Source of the DNA: Larimichthys crocea
Lineage: Eukaryota; Chordata; Actinopteri; Sciaenidae
Reading direction: 5' to 3'
Length of the DNA stretch: 64,000 nucleotides
Assembly: GCF_000972845.2 (NCBI RefSeq)
Contig: NC_040021.1
Coordinates: 11,064,908-11,128,907 of the forward strand
Shown here piece after piece: positions 1 to 25,917 of the stretch; within the stretch, counting starts at the first letter, position 1; every line of letters begins with the position of its first letter. Position numbers and translations under genes: made by a program. The notes beneath the pieces are model-generated. The model made no database searches and was not told the DNA's origin. It saw only the letters and a list, made by a program, of their open reading frames with translations.

Positions 1-1052
1 GAAACAGAAACAGGATAAAATTGTGACTTATTTACAGAAATGTAGCAGCTAAAAAGAAAAAAATTAAATTGGGCCCCCTCTGCGCAGCTGTTGTCACCAC
101 ATCTCTAGGACTTAACTATCCCATCAAAAGCTTTACATAACTCTAATTAAAGGCTTGCAACTGTTTTGCGTCTTGTAGTTCAATACTAGTACTAACACAA
201 TATTTACTGCTGGTGATTTGTACATGCATGCAAGTCTGCATACAGTATGTGGTGCAGATCACTATTTGATGCAAGATTAAAAGCCACCATAAAAATGTGC
301 TAAAGGCCATTTTTATTTAGATTTTACTGCCCAAAACACGTAAAGACAAAGAGATAATTAATTTCATTTTTATATTTGAAATATATATACTGAATGATGA
401 TGGTTTAATAGTTTTATATTGGTGTTTACTTATTTTTTGGAGCCCCTGTCAGTCGTGGGCCCTTGGAATTGTCCTAACTTTGCCCCCCTATACTGTATTA
501 TACAGTGAGATAGACAATGTGAATAGTGCAAAAGAAAAAATCATGTGAAAACTATTTTCACCACTAGAGGAGTTTACTTTTAACTTCATGAACAAAACTT
601 TTTTTTTATTGCACCGGAAACCCCAACAAAATCTAGTTTTAAGCTTTTATTTTGAAAAAAATCAGAGTACATTAAACCGGACATCCGGACTTTTATTTTT
701 TACCGACTCGAAACCACCGGTACAGAATACCGTGTGTGACTTCACGTGAGCGGAGGGCTGTGATATCGGTGTAATGCACGGTTAGACAACATTTAGGCTC
801 ATCAGTATAGCAGGTAAATTAATAAATAGCGTGTTTATTTTGCATATTTTTGTAGAAGTCTGTTCGTCATTCTTCTAAACTGGCTCAAACTAACCGTTGT
901 AACTGTTAGCCGTTTGTCTTCGGCAGCTCGAGGCGGTCGGTTATTTTACAGTTGGCTTCTCTGCTGCTTCATATTCACAAGTCAAAACAAGACACATGTA
1001 AAGTTTATTATCATTTAAAGTTAAATATTCGTCCCCTGCTGCCCAAGTGCAG
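1..1052. other. upstream region of abcd4, no gene seen
   Basis: AT-rich sequence without a convincing coding exon. The stretch from roughly 700 to 1050 is less AT-rich, contains several CpGs and directly precedes the first coding exon of abcd4, so it probably holds the core promoter and 5' UTR. I see no clear TATA box. Confidence 0.5.
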
Positions 1053-8230
<7,178 letters not shown>

Positions 8231-8923
8231 AATCCTGGACGTGCAGGAAGTATCAGCGTGGGAGACGAGAAGAGAAAAACACTCCTGAATTCCTCAGTTA
8301 GTAACACACAAGTGCTCTTAAGCAAGGTACCATAAAACTCAATTTCTCCATATATACGCATCCAGTTTGTATTCATGTATGTATGTATTCATGTCCACAG
8401 GATAACATTTTTCACCAGTTGAATACGAGGTTATTAAAATGGGTATGAGTGCAACATCTTTCCTAAAAAGACGAGGTTGAGCCAAAATGTGAAAGACCCA
8501 AAGACTTTGCCAAACAAATGTTTTAGATGGCTTTGTAATTATTCTAATAAATATATTAAACACATAAATTCACCTATCGTGACCATAAATCAGGAAAAAA
8601 TGACACTTTAGACTGTAAATATTGTGCGCTTTTATGTGAGATTACATTTGTTTATTGTGTTATGTTTACAATCACTACATTTTTGGATTATGGGTTACAG
8701 TTTTGTAATAAAAACACACAATGTTCCCAACCTGTGTAACTCCTGTTAAGAACAGAGTATATCTGTCTATATACATCTATATTATTCATATTTACTTCTT
8801 TACCTGATTTCATAAATGTGTCTATGTACAATTTAAAAAAACAATATTTGGTCTAAGTGGTTAAATTTAATGTAAAGTATCCTTTTCACATTCCTCTTTT
8901 ATTTTTAGTCTTAAAACACGTCA
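8231..8923. other. convergent 3' intergenic region abcd4/acss1
   Basis: About 0.7 kb separates the two stop codons. It is AT-rich with AATAAA-like signals on both strands (for example near 8545 and 8708 on +), consistent with two 3' UTRs facing each other. No further coding signal is seen. Confidence 0.6.
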
Positions 8924-11900
8924 TCACAGTCGGTTGAGCTCACGGTGACCTTGGATGATCTCTTGAACCACCACAGGATCGTCTAGCGTGCTGAGGTCAC
9001 CCAATCCGCTCATGTCTCCCTCCACCACTTTCCGCAGCACACGGCGCATTATTTTACCCGAGCGTGTCTTCGGGAGACGCTGGACAAACTGCGAGAACAA
9101 CCAAAAAAAAAAAAACAAGTGTCTAAGAACTGAACAAGTTAGTTTTAAATGTCTGTTTGCAGTTTAAAGTCAGTGAGACAGAAGTACCTGGATGTAGTCT
9201 GGACAGGCATACTTGGCGATCTTTTGAGACACTATGTTGTTTAGCTGCCGGGACAGGTCCGCCTCTTTAACATCAACATCTTTTTTTAGCACTACAAAGC
9301 AATAGACACCTGACGACACGGAGAGAAAGCTGTCAGCGAACTACATAATGTGGGAAACACATTTTTTGACACAAAATTTAAAAAAATATTCCTCGCTCAC
9401 CTTGACCTTTGATGTCATGTGGGTATCCTATGACAGCAGACTCAGCTACTGCAGGGCACTGATTCTGTTACAGAAATCACAATCAGTCATGCTAACATTA
9501 CATGTTTGTTTTTTTTACGTAGCAAGCAATGCTCGAAGACATACCACCACATCCTCTATCTCTGCTGTCCCAATCCTGTGTCCGCTCACGTTGATGACAT
9601 CGTCAAGGCGACCAGTGATCTGGTAATACCCCTCCTTAGAGCGATACGCACCATCGCCAGTAAAGAAGTAACCTATTGGTACAAAGATGAAACAGATTTA
9701 CAAAAAATAAGAAAGTGACAGTTGAGAGTTTGAGGAACAGTTTGTTCTTGAACACGTCGTACCAGGATGAGTCTGACAGTACGTCTCAACGAATCTCTGG
9801 TGGTTGTTATGAATGGTTCGGGCCATACCGGGCCAAGGCTGAGATATACACAGAGCTCCAGATGTGTCGTTGGAGGTGAGAACTTTTCCCTGAAGAAAAT
9901 TAAACAACAGTGATAAATGTTAACGGAATAAACGAGGACAGCGAAATAACAGCTGAGTTATAAATCAGTGTCACGGGTGCAAATAAGGGGAGCTATTTGA
10001 AGTGCAGGACAAGACTGGTACAAAACATAGAGAATATTCTGTGTCACATTAAACCCTGAGAATATTGAAACACTCAAAATGCTACATGTGGATGTTTTTG
10101 TTGAGATGGAGGACAAGAGATCACCACTCCAACTGTCTGCACAATCTGTGCTACTGCAACAGCCACAAAGTAGTATGACAGATTTTTAATACAGAGTCTG
10201 GCACGCTCAGAGCGAGACTGACGGATGGGAGCAGGGTGGGTATCAAAAGTGACACAGCTGGTGACTATTTTATAATCCTAATCTGACCCTCTCTGTGGGC
10301 CATTTCCCAGCCTTCCAACATTTGCGGGGATGAGCCACCACACCTCAGTGTCCATGAGCACGGGCTTAATGCCAAAGAAAGGTCTCATAGCCATTCCTGG
10401 GACAATCTCTGCGTCTGGGTCTGATGGCCTTGGGGTGATGCAGATGCCACCTGTCTCTGAAAACACACAGCAAAACAAGGCAGATTATAAAGATGATGCA
10501 ATTCTATTTCTCTTACTGTCAACAAATCCTATAAAAAGCCCCAAACCAATAATGTGTTTGTCTGTTTTTGAAGACATAAATCTATAAAAACAGGCCATGC
10601 TTTTGGTCTGGGGTTTCTTTTAAATTCAAATACAAAAACTAGTTATTATCAGACTTATAATTTAAATATAAACAAAGCAGTGAGGTTAAATAAAAATGTC
10701 CCATTAGAAAGACAAAGAAGTGGAGTATCAGGAATGCTGCAAATCATTCTTTTTTAAAAGCACTGAAGCAGACAAATGAAAGTGACAGAGGAGGAGAGAG
10801 TAGCAGAATATAAAGTTTGTAAATCTAGCATAAGCCTTTCTCATTGCTACAGATGTAGATAGTGGAATTACAGCCATACTAAGTAAATTAGATGCAATTA
10901 GATTTGCCTGGTAATCCGCCTGGTGGTGTTGGTGGCACCAGTGTTGGAGACAGCAGAGGGGACACGTTATAAAGTAGGACACAACAGATGATCCCACAAT
11001 AGCATTAGCAACCGGCATCCTGTTTAAATCAACTGTAACCGTGAGACTCCTGGACTGACACCCCCCGCCCACAAAAATAATCAACGCTTTCAGCTCAGCC
11101 TCTTTAAAAATGAGTGACAGTGTTCAATGTTTGAAAATGATAAATAGTTCAACATTTATCAGGCTAGCTGTTTCCCTCTGTTTTCAGTCACTATGCTAAG
11201 CTAAGCTTCTGCCTGTAGCTTCAAGATTGATACCACTCACATCTGAGTGAGTTTAATATGTATAGTTACGTTTTAAGCACCTAAATCATTGTTTTGATTA
11301 TTTTAGAATGAGCCCTTCATATCTGCAAAGATACATACACGTTGCACCGCCTTACGCAATTTTATGATGAAGTGGCAGCCATTATCGCTGCAAGGAAGGG
11401 TGAGGTGAGGAGTATTCAGTTGATTCCAATCTGCAACCTCACCACTAGATACCGCTAAATTGTACACACTGGACCTTTTTAAATGAACCCTTAAAAATAA
11501 AGAAATTAATATATATATATGTTCTTTCTTTCTTTCTTTCTTTCTTTCTTTTCCACGTCCTGTCCTCCTGCATCCTCTCACCTCTCTAGTCCTGTATGAT
11601 CCAACATGGAGGCCGTGCACCAACAAGCGGATCAAAATCTAATTTTCTGTCTAAACAGGCTACTTGCTCTCAGATCAACCAAATGACATTTGATGAATAA
11701 TGCCACTCAGTCCTAATTGAAAACACTGGTCCAGGAAAATAACATAATAATATAATCCTTTTTTGCTAAAGTAGGGTATTTGGGTCATATCTGTGTAATT
11801 ATCGTCAAGTAATTATAGATTTATGCCATTTGTATGGTAATTAATGCAGCTTTGCTCCATTTGGTCATTACTTAATCTAATTTGACGAGACTGAGGATGA

Positions 11901-14900
11901 AACGCATCGTGTCAGTCGGTTTTCTGTGTGTCCGCAAATTTGATTTTATTAGCAACATCAGCTGATTTCAAACATGTTGTCATTATGTCTCATCATACAC
12001 TTCTTTAGAGGAATAGGAGTTATTTTGCAGTGACATCAGAATGTGAATGGTGAAGGATAGTTTTGTTGTCCGTGTCACACCCAGTGCAATTACAATCTAC
12101 GTAGTCAGTGAAGTCTGTTCTCGGCAGATAAATGCTCACTCAAGGTTTCTGCCTTGCCACTGTCGCCAAGTTTTGATGAGTCTCTGTTTATAATATTATT
12201 TTTTAAAAGTGCAGTCGAATTGAGTTAAAGTATACAGTATATAGTTTCTATTTTGCATACTTATTGAAGAGAGCTCAAACTATTTTATATTTCTCTGTGC
12301 AGGAGAAAAACTAAAGCACAAATTTACGTTTTTGTGGGGTTCACAGGAGGTCAGTGTTCAAACTTTAAGGACTCCTCTGATCTGCTCTGAGTGTCTGCAG
12401 ATAAGCATGCTCCTTCTTGTGACAGGGCTCTTTTGGCAGCAACATTTGCATTGCTGTGGTCGAAACATGTCCAAAATCCAACAGTGTTTTGTGAGCGTTT
12501 TGACAAACAAAAAGAAAACATGGATGAAACTATTGCTATCTGCAGTATTAAGTAAAAGCTGAGATTTAGTTCATGCCTGTAGTTTCCTGAAGCCAGATGT
12601 TCTCCTCGAAGAGGAAAACATCTGGTTTGATTTAGCCCAGAGGGAATAAAAACATTCCCCTGTTTTTTGTGTGTAACGTACATGTACACACTCACGTTTT
12701 CTATTAAGTTGTATGTATACTCAGACACGACCCCGGTTACGATGTTATGTAACACTGTTATTGAAAGACCGAGCAGACTCTGCTCCCCTCCTTAATATTC
12801 ACTGATGTCCGAATGCCTGCAGACGTGGCTGTCTGAGGAGGAGTTTATGAACTTGGCTGAAAGTTATGGAGGGATTTTAATCCTGCTAACAGGACTCACA
12901 GCATGAAAAACTAAACAAAGTCGGGAGCACAATACATTTGAAATGGGTGACAACATAGCACAAGAAAGAAAGCGTAAACATTAAAGCATGTAAGTGGCAT
13001 TAGCACTGAAAGATTAGTTGAAAAATAAATCAACCTACAATTTCTATAAGCAAACATGAAAATCCAGTCAAATTGGTTGGTTAGCCGAGATGGTTAACCA
13101 TTTTGCTGGTCACATTAGTGTTGTGGCTTTAAGGATTGCTATCTTGGTCTGTTCTCTTTCATTTAGTCCTGACTGAAACACTTCAACAACTTTTGTAGGG
13201 AGATGAAATTTTATACAGAATTTATGGTCTAGATCCTCTGACCTTTCCTCTAACACTTGACATTTAGTTTTTTAGTGAACGGTCTCCACAACGTTTGGGA
13301 TGGATTGCCATGAAACTTCACTTAGACATATCAAGGTCTTAGTTTTATTTGTCTGATACTCCGGTTTATGATGTAATACCTACAAAACTAATATGGAGAC
13401 ACCTGATTTTCAGTACTCAGTACTCGGACTGTCAATACGGTAGCAAGATGCATTCACAAACTTTACAGGTGTGTAGTTGAGATCAAAATGAAGTCATGGA
13501 GGTTGCCACTTGATCGCCATGTTGGCAGGTGTCGTGGCTAGTCTCCAGCTGGTCTCACTACTTTCATTTTGTTGCATTCGGTTACCTGTTTGCCACCAGG
13601 TGTCCACCACAGGGCAGCGTCCATCCCCAACCACTCGGTGGTACCACTCCCATGCTTCAGTGTTGATGGGCTCACCAACTGTACACAGACAAGGACAGCT
13701 TTGATCATATCAGGTGGTCATATATTGTATATCTTTATATACTGTACATTGTAAGTTGATGATGGAGGCGAACAAACAAGAAAACAAGTGAAGACGTCTG
13801 TGTTAATCAGGAGGAGGATTCATTTCTCTATGTTAAGCTTTGTGTTTTAACTCATAAGCTTCATGTTTCAGGAGGCATGTTGACATACCAACCAGGCTTG
13901 ACTTTCAATATGGTTCAAGTATGTTACACACGTGTGCTTAGAGGAAAGGCATTTGACTGGTAACAAACACTGTCGACCAGTGTCATCTGTCGACCAATAT
14001 AGAGGAATTATATATTGTATTATAATTATTACTATGGTTTATTATACTTAAAAATGTTTAACATTTTCTTCTTTAAAAAAAAGACACAAAACGATGAATC
14101 AATTATGAAAGTTGTTGGCTACAACAGTTACAAATGATTAATTAATCAACTAATTGTTGCAGCTCTGCTGCTGTTATATGTCGATATTTACAGTGGACAG
14201 TTTGGGACAGATTATGTGGTTAAACTGTGAATTGTGTGTTTGATTATGCTACTTGTAAAAAGGAGAGATTAAACTTCCTTTCTGAGCTCATCATGATAGG
14301 ATTTCTTAACATGATGTTTGGCGTACCAGAGCCGAGATTTTTAAGGCTGGAGCGGTCGTATTTTTGCACCCACTGGTCTCCGTACTTGAGCAGCAGGCGG
14401 ATCGCCGTGGGAGCGCCATAAAACTGGTTTATCTTAAGTCTCTGAACTGTCTCCCAGTACCTTCCTGTAAACAAAACATGTTTAGTGTTTGAGACGCACT
14501 ACAAGGGAACGAATATGATCCAAAAAAACATCACACTGAACCTTTCCCAGTGTTGCCGGGAACGGTTCCTCCTTGATAATAACATGGTGACTAATATGAT
14601 GACTCTGTCCTGACTGCTGTGTATACAGGAGTCCTAATTTTAGTGTGGACAAGTCAAGTTCAAGTTGAAATGTAAACAGTTATTCATAGACAGAAGCATG
14701 CAGAGCTCTTGACAGAGAACAAGATGTGTGCTCACACATTTACACACTTTAAGGCTATGACAAATGTTAATGTTATCCTGTATTTATCATTCATTTGTTG
14801 ATCCCTCTGATACATTCATACATTATCTCACGTCTGTACCTGGATCAGGGTAAATAGGAGTGCTCTCAAACAGGACAGTGGTTCCCCCGTTGGCCAGGGG

Positions 14901-17900
14901 CCCGTAAACACTATAACTGTGTCCTGTTATCCAGCCGATATCTGCCACACATCCAAACACATCTCCATCGTGGTAGCTGAAGACATACTGGTGATGAGAG
15001 GGAAGATTGACGGGGCGATTGAATAAAAAGAGATAAGAAAAAAATACAATTAAAGAGACACCACAGGTTGGTGTTTGATGTTTACCCGGTGTGTGAGGGC
15101 GGCGTACAGCAGGTATCCAGCCTGAGTGTGGACGAGTCCTTTGGGCTTCCCCGTGCTACCTGACGTATAAAGCAGGAACAAGACGTCCTCGCTGTCCATA
15201 GCAGCTGGCTCACACACCACGTCCTCCTTCAGCATCTCCTGCACAACACGGTGAATGTGAAGGAGTGTTTAAGGAGAAAGCTTTTTTTGTTTAATGACGT
15301 ACAGTAGATTGATAGCATGCAACACATGCGGTATAATCTACAGATGCAAGAAACTGATATTTAAACACATGTAAGAACTAAGATTAGAGCTGATTTCATA
15401 CTGTTCTGGAGCTTATTTGCCCAGTTGTCGTGTCATCTTTATTTTTTCTTCAATAGAAAGCTCCAGAACAGCTACTAATGGACCTGGTAGTAAGACTGTC
15501 GACTGCTAGAATGAGCTTTTAATTTAAAAAATTAATCGGTCAGTCGACAGTAATTTGGGTTAGTTGATTTTTTTTTTAATTTTTTGGTTAAGACCTTTGT
15601 TTATCAAAGGAAAAGTGACACGGTGCAGCTGCGGTTTAATATCTTAATCAAACTCTGATTTTCTTTCTGCTCTCTCACCTCCTCCATGGCGACATCCCTG
15701 GCTGTCATAGCGACCGGATTCTCTGTTCTCATAGCAACAAACACCTGCTGTACTGTCGGGCAGCTCTGCACAGCCGTGTCCACTGTCTTCTTCAGCTCGA
15801 TGACCTTACCTCCTCTGACGCCCTGGTTCACCGTGATGACTGTGCTGGACTGGGCTGAAAATGTGATTGTGTATATGAAATCAGACCACTGAGGTGGGTT
15901 CTAGCTGTCAGAGGAAACATTTACATACAAATAGTTTGATAATGGGGCCAAGGACAGGGAGGTAATAAAACGGTTGTATAACACACCCTGTATGTTGTGA
16001 CAGATAAGATTGGAATGTGTTTGGATCCTATCACAAAAGACAAAGTCTAAAGTTTATGAAAAAAAGGTGAAAAGTGATCAATCATAATCTTTTGATTCAG
16101 GAACAGGTTTGATGCAAAAATAAAACAGAATTGCACCTAAAAATATCTAAATGTGACCTTAAAACTAGATCATAGAAGCACAAACATTAAAAAAGAACCT
16201 CTTTCCCTCTTAGTGACCTTCAAGAAATGCATATTGTAATTGTATGCTATAAGAAAAACAGGTCTCATGACTCTTCTGTACATTAACAATGCTTAAAATG
16301 AACTATGTAAAAATATGAAAGGGTCACTTATAGTGACAAACCCACAGAATCATCAATTATCACCAACTTTCTCTAATCTCTACGGCAAATAGACTGTACT
16401 ATAGCGCCTTTCTAGTCTTCCGACCACTAAAGGTGCTTTTACACTACAGGAGGAGTTGGGGATCTGCCTCCTGAGGGAGAGTGGCCTTATTTTGTGGCCA
16501 ACAACTTCGCTGTTTTGGTTCATTTTCATTGTTGTCCAAGTGTCCAAATGCATTTTTAAATTAGTCTTGAAGCCCTATTATTGATATTTTGGCTACTTGG
16601 GTCAATCAGGCAACATAACATTGCCTGCTTAAAGTTTTAAGTCATGTTTTTGGCCATCTGGTGGTCTAATATTTGCTACTTTTAGCTCTGTTTTGGTCTC
16701 CACCCTCTCTTTAGAAATGTTTCTTTATCAGCTTTACTACGTTCACCATCTAGTTGCTAACTTTTTCTTTCTCCAGTGCTGGGTTTTAGAGCTTTTTCTG
16801 CCTGCCTGCTGCTGGAAACAACTCTGACAGTAAAGTTGTGATCTGTAAAATCAAAACAAAGAGCTGAAAGAAACTAAAATACTCTGCCGAGCTGAGAGGA
16901 ACTGATAATTCTCTGTGGGTTCTTCACTACGAGCGACACCTTTCACATTGCAGATAGTGATTTGGCCCATTGTTGAAACTGTTATTTCTCTGTCTGTAGA
17001 TGAGCCTCACCGTCTCTGATTCGATCGGCGAGGGCGTCAGCGCTGAACCCTGCAAACACCACATTGTGTGCCGCACCAATACGGGCACAGGCCAACATGG
17101 ATGCAACAGCCAGAGGGCAAGGAGGCATGTAGATGGTGACACAGTCCCCCCTCTTCACGCCACGACGCTTTAAGAGATTGCCCAGGCGACATGTCATCTC
17201 CAGTAACTGCCTGTGGAGAGATCACACACTAAATTATATGAGGCCAAAGAAGGAGGAACACACACACACACACACACAAATCCTGCATGCTGACCTGTAG
17301 GTGACCTTGACCTCTGACCCCGGTTCATCTCTCTCCCAGATCAGGGCCACCTTCTCAGGACAGGTGTGCACATGGCGGTCCAGGCAGTTCACTGCATGCC
17401 CCAAGAAACCAGAACCAGCATCAGCATGGTGCGTTCAAGGCATTGTTTGGACTTATGATAGTGATCAGTTTACATGATGATGCCTTCAATTTATTGAGTG
17501 TGCCTGAAAGAGCACACTATATGTTATAACTTATTATTATTCTTACGCCGTTTTTCGGTTCGCTTCTCCTCCCAGAGTTTTTGTCGCACACACACAAAAC
17601 AGGTATCAAAACGTGCCGGCCGGGACAGGTGTGCTATTGCTGTTACCCTCAAAACGTAGGAAAATTCAAGGCCGTCGCAGTGATAACACTGTTGAACTTT
17701 TGGCCCTATACACAAATATTCGGCAGCAACACACACCCTCTGTCCAATCTACTCCCATGTTATTTTGAGAAGAGAACTTTCCAGAAGGAGCAGGGAGCAC
17801 CTGTGCTTTCTCTCACTCCTGAGGCCAAAGTTTATACAATTTTAGCCTGAAAATGGACAAGGATATGGTTATTTCAGATTTTGGTTTGTGGCACTCCTTA

Positions 17901-18063
17901 TGCCATGTTCGGCCACCTCTTCAAGGGACTTCATTTAAAGGTTTTGTGTCTGCTCAGGGGTCAAAGTGAGAGGGAGTGAGCATGCGCATTACTCAGACCC
18001 TCACACACACACACACACTGACACACAGACAGACACACATACAGGGAGGTGATTGGAGGGAGA

Positions 18064-18096
<33 letters not shown>

Positions 18097-18544
18097 GTAA
18101 TAATGTATGGGGGCGATGGGGCCAAAGTCAGGCACACTCAGAATTTCTTTAGAAATGTTCTAGTTCTATCAATCTATTCCCATAAATCAAACTTCTGATC
18201 ATATTCCGTTTAAATGTGAAGATCATCTTACCAGATACGTTCAGCTTTCCCCCCTCAAACCACTTGATCTTGCCTCGGCTCAGATCACAGTCCTGCACCG
18301 TGTGGAAAGGACTGATCCAACTAAGTCTCTGACGCGCCAAAGCGGCCCAGAAGCTCTCGGTGTTGGAGACGGAAAACTCCTGCAGCGATGAGCAGTCCGA
18401 CACCCCTTCAAACCCCGCAGCCTCCGGCATGAAGGCCGCTACATTACATCTCTTTCGAGCCGAAACATGGAAGAAAGAAGTGAAAACCCGACGACTGAAG
18501 GAAGTAACGACGCGCTTTGAAGCGCATCCGCACGGCAGCCACAT
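8924..18544 (-). CDS. acss1: mitochondrial acetyl-CoA synthetase
   Basis: Ligates acetate to CoA using ATP in the mitochondrial matrix. Fourteen coding exons join in frame: 18544-18232, 17391-17295, 17210-17011, 15854-15679, 15238-15086, 14987-14840, 14464-14327, 13678-13586, 10456-10344, 9889-9763, 9672-9545, 9464-9401, 9309-9188, 9088-8924, giving 678 residues (human ACSS1 about 689). The first 40 residues are rich in R and S and free of acidic residues, a plausible mitochondrial presequence, which favours ACSS1 over cytosolic ACSS2. Motifs: AMP-binding [11 protein letters not shown] (286-296), WWQTETGG (436-443) with the acetate-pocket tryptophan, and C-terminal [11 protein letters not shown] with catalytic lysine K636. 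Exon 8 is small and its ORF is masked in a 3.9 kb repeat-rich interval, but its sequence (VGEPIN, DTWWQT) is clear. Lies tandem downstream of vsx2 and convergent with abcd4. Confidence 0.96.
11280..11485 (-). repeat. MITE fragment, fish AAAGGTCCAGTGTGTA-type family
   Basis: Inside acss1 intron 8. The right end reads CACTAGATACCGCTAAATTG followed by TACACACTGGACCTTTTTAA, matching the terminus of a repeat also seen near 20121, 32745, 43728 and 45665-46783. An internal stretch near 11305 resembles internal sequence of the same family. Confidence 0.6.
11521..11551 (+). repeat. (TTTC)n microsatellite
   Basis: About seven perfect CTTT/TTTC units within acss1 intron 8. Confidence 0.95.
17496..18140. 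mobile_element. non-autonomous DNA element in acss1 intron 1
   Basis: Inverted ends: left GAGTGTGCCTGAAAGAGCAC and right CAGGCACACTC share a 12-base terminal inverted repeat. The left part carries the fish repeat sequence ending in TTTTTCGGTTCGC. An (AAT)n run lies at about 18066-18094 and a (CA)n run near 18003. No transposase is present. The target-site duplication is unclear. Confidence 0.6.
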
Positions 18545-18966
18545 CCTGACCCAGAGAGTCCTCTGTGTTACGCGGACGTATGTTTGCAGAGCTCCTAAAT
18601 GACGAGCACTTGTGAAGTTACTTTGCTCCGTCAGGAGAAAGCGAAAGGGAACATTTGGAAACTCCGAGGAGGAAGGGCTGGAGCAGTGACAGGGTTATAC
18701 GACGTTATAGGGCGGTACAAACCGTCCTAGTGCAGCTAGATTTCAACATCTAGAAAAGTTTCTATTTGTGCAACAAACAACGATCATCTCCAGCCCAGTC
18801 ATCTTGTGAAACACTACTACTCCCAAGCAGTTCCTCTTTCTGTATTCATCCTGAATATATGAATACGCAAATGGTTTTAAAAAGTTGAACCTCTGGACAC
18901 AGGATAACTTTATACTCTGCACAGTGAAGCTTAAACAAGTAAAAAGAAGAAAAACGCACTTTAGAG
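18545..18966. other. 5' flank of acss1
   Basis: CpG-containing sequence close to the acss1 start (18545-18730) grades into AT-rich DNA. It most likely holds the acss1 promoter. No other gene is seen. Confidence 0.45.
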
Positions 18967-19573
18967 TAGTGATGGGAATTCCGGCTCTTTTTAGTGAGCC
19001 GGATCATTTGGCTCAGCTCACCAAGAAGAGCCGGCTCTTTCGGCTCCCAAGTGGCTCTTCATTTTATCTTTTATAATTCAGACAAATTTAGCGCTGTTTT
19101 TACTTGCGATTAGTATTTGAACACATATATCACTTGAATTTCAATAATTTGCATTTACAGTTGTAAACAGCACTCAAGTAAATGTGCTTTGTTAATGCCC
19201 ATCACTGATATCTGGACAAATAAAACCAAAATGTTTTTTGGTATAGTGTAAAAAATTATATATTTTTGCACCACACTCCTCTCTCTCCTTCAGTGTGTCT
19301 CCTAGTGATGTGTCGGTCGCGAACGAGCCGGTTCAAGCCGGTCACCTCTCAGCGCTGCTACCCTCGCCCCTCCATGCTTGGTGTTATGCTCCTTGTCAAT
19401 CCTCACATGATTGGTTGCACAGCATGCACGTGACACCCGTAGCCAATGTCCACAGTGTCTGCAGGTACTTTTCCTAAAGAGAAAAGCGAAGAAGAACGGC
19501 TCGGACGGCTCCCATCATTCACTTAAAAGAGCCGGCTCTTTGAACCGGCTCGTTCACAACCGACACATCACTA
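18967..19573. mobile_element. hAT-type non-autonomous element with perfect 8-bp duplication
   Basis: Ends are TAGTGATGGG and CACATCACTA. It is flanked by identical 8-base copies CTTTAGAG at 18959-18966 and 19574-19581, diagnostic of hAT insertion. Subterminal GAGCCGG/CCGGCTC repeats occur on both sides. A second copy of the end (TAGTGATGTGTCGGT) occurs inside at about 19303 and a CATCACTGA end near 19200, so this may be two related elements fused or nested. Confidence 0.85.
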
Positions 19574-19914
19574 CTTTAGAGTGAAGGAGAAGCTTTAAAT
19601 ATGAGTCACTTTTAATTATAGGCTACAGGTACATTTATACAGAGACAAACACAGATCATAACTGTACATAATAGTATACAGTGTTAAGTATTTTTAAGTA
19701 TTTACAGCACAAATGTTGGAACAGTGCCAAGTAAAAGTTTGATACATAACTGTGGACTTTCCTGTGAAATGAATCAAAGGCGACAGTCATTGCTTTGACC
19801 TTTGGAGCCGGCAGGACAGTCTTTTCTTCCACGTTACAGTACTGCTCCATATCAAAATGTCAATACAGAACATTTCTGTGCTCAGGGCTCCTTCATTTTT
19901 TTTTTGTTTTTTTT

Positions 19915-20100
19915 TTAAAGATAAGATTTTTGGCCTTTTATGATAGGACAGCTAAAGATAGACAGGAAGCAGGGGGCAGAGAGAGGTGGAGTGACACGGA
20001 GTAAATGGCGTCCGATGCGGGATTCGAGCCGGGGCCAGCTGCAGCGAGGACTGAAGCCTCTACACACGGGGCAGCCGCTTGACGCTACCGACCTCCCCCC
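19915..20100 (-). repeat. tRNA-derived SINE
   Basis: On the minus strand the order is a GGTAGCG-TCAAGCGGCTG head, a pol III B-box-like GGCTCGAATCCC, then a tail beginning CTTCCTGTCTATCTTTAGCT and ending in a T/A-rich run. This is the arrangement of fish tRNA-derived SINEs. It lies between vsx2 and acss1. Confidence 0.75.
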
Positions 20101-20119
20101 TTCAGTTTTGTTAGCCGTA

Positions 20120-20600
20120 CAAATATTTAAAGGTCCAGTTTGTGCGATTTAATGGCAGCTAGTGGTTTAGTTGCTGATGGCCAGTGCTTTGTCTCTTCTG
20201 GACTACTGCAGAATGGTTCAACCACTGACAGTAAAACAATGGACAGTGCAAGTTTGACATCTGGGAGTGGTTTTGAAGCTCAAAATCTGTGGATTGACCC
20301 GAGGCGGGCCTGATGTTGCCTGGGGACTCAACCAGGCCATCTATAACGGCACCTACATGTCGATCAAAGCAGCCATGCTGTTAATTCTTTATAACTTTAA
20401 GCCTTTATTTAATTTGAACAGGTGAGTTCTTTAAAGATTCACCCCCAGTACAGTTGTCATGAACGGAGAAATTATCTATAGAGACCAAAACTGATTTTTG
20501 AACCAGGCTGTAAACATGTTTAGTTCTGCTGTGAAGTTGGACATTTGAACATGGGGGCTTATGGAGAATCAAGTGGACATTTGAGGAACTGACACTTGAA
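20120..20600. repeat. interspersed repeat, copy 1 of a pair
   Basis: The stretch at 20430-20580 (CAGTTGTCATGAACGGAGAA onwards, through TTGGACATTTGAACATGGGG) recurs at 44030-44165 with small differences. The left part starts with TTTAAAGGTCCAGT, the end of the fish MITE family. No coding content. Confidence 0.65.
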
Positions 20601-20949
20601 CAGCATTCATAGATATAAAACTGTCATTCTAAGGTACAGCAACATGACAATTCATATTTTCAGGTGATTATACACTAATGAAAACATATTTATGAATATT
20701 ATATTCAATTTCTGTCATAGAGTCCCCTAAATCTGACACAATGGACCTTTCAAAGCAGCAAGAGACGAAATAATCTCATTGGTTGAGTACCTCATATGTG
20801 AAGAGAATGATTTATCGTGTATTATATATATTTGCTCTGAAGGTTTGATCAGAATAAAGTTCAGCTGGACCAATGAAACAAGACTTCTGTCAAATGTTTA
20901 CAAACTCCACCCCGCAGGTATTTCAGTCTGTCTCGCGTCATTTTTTCAG

Positions 20950-25917
<4,968 letters not shown>

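Noticed and set aside
8924..18544. Cytosolic acetyl-CoA synthetase ACSS2 as the identity of this gene
   Set aside because: The N-terminus looks like a mitochondrial presequence and the exon 1 and C-terminal sequences fit ACSS1 better. Neighbouring vsx gene also fits.
19915..20100. tRNA gene suggested by a B-box-like GGCTCGAATCCC
   Set aside because: No complete cloverleaf. The downstream non-tRNA body and tail fit a SINE.
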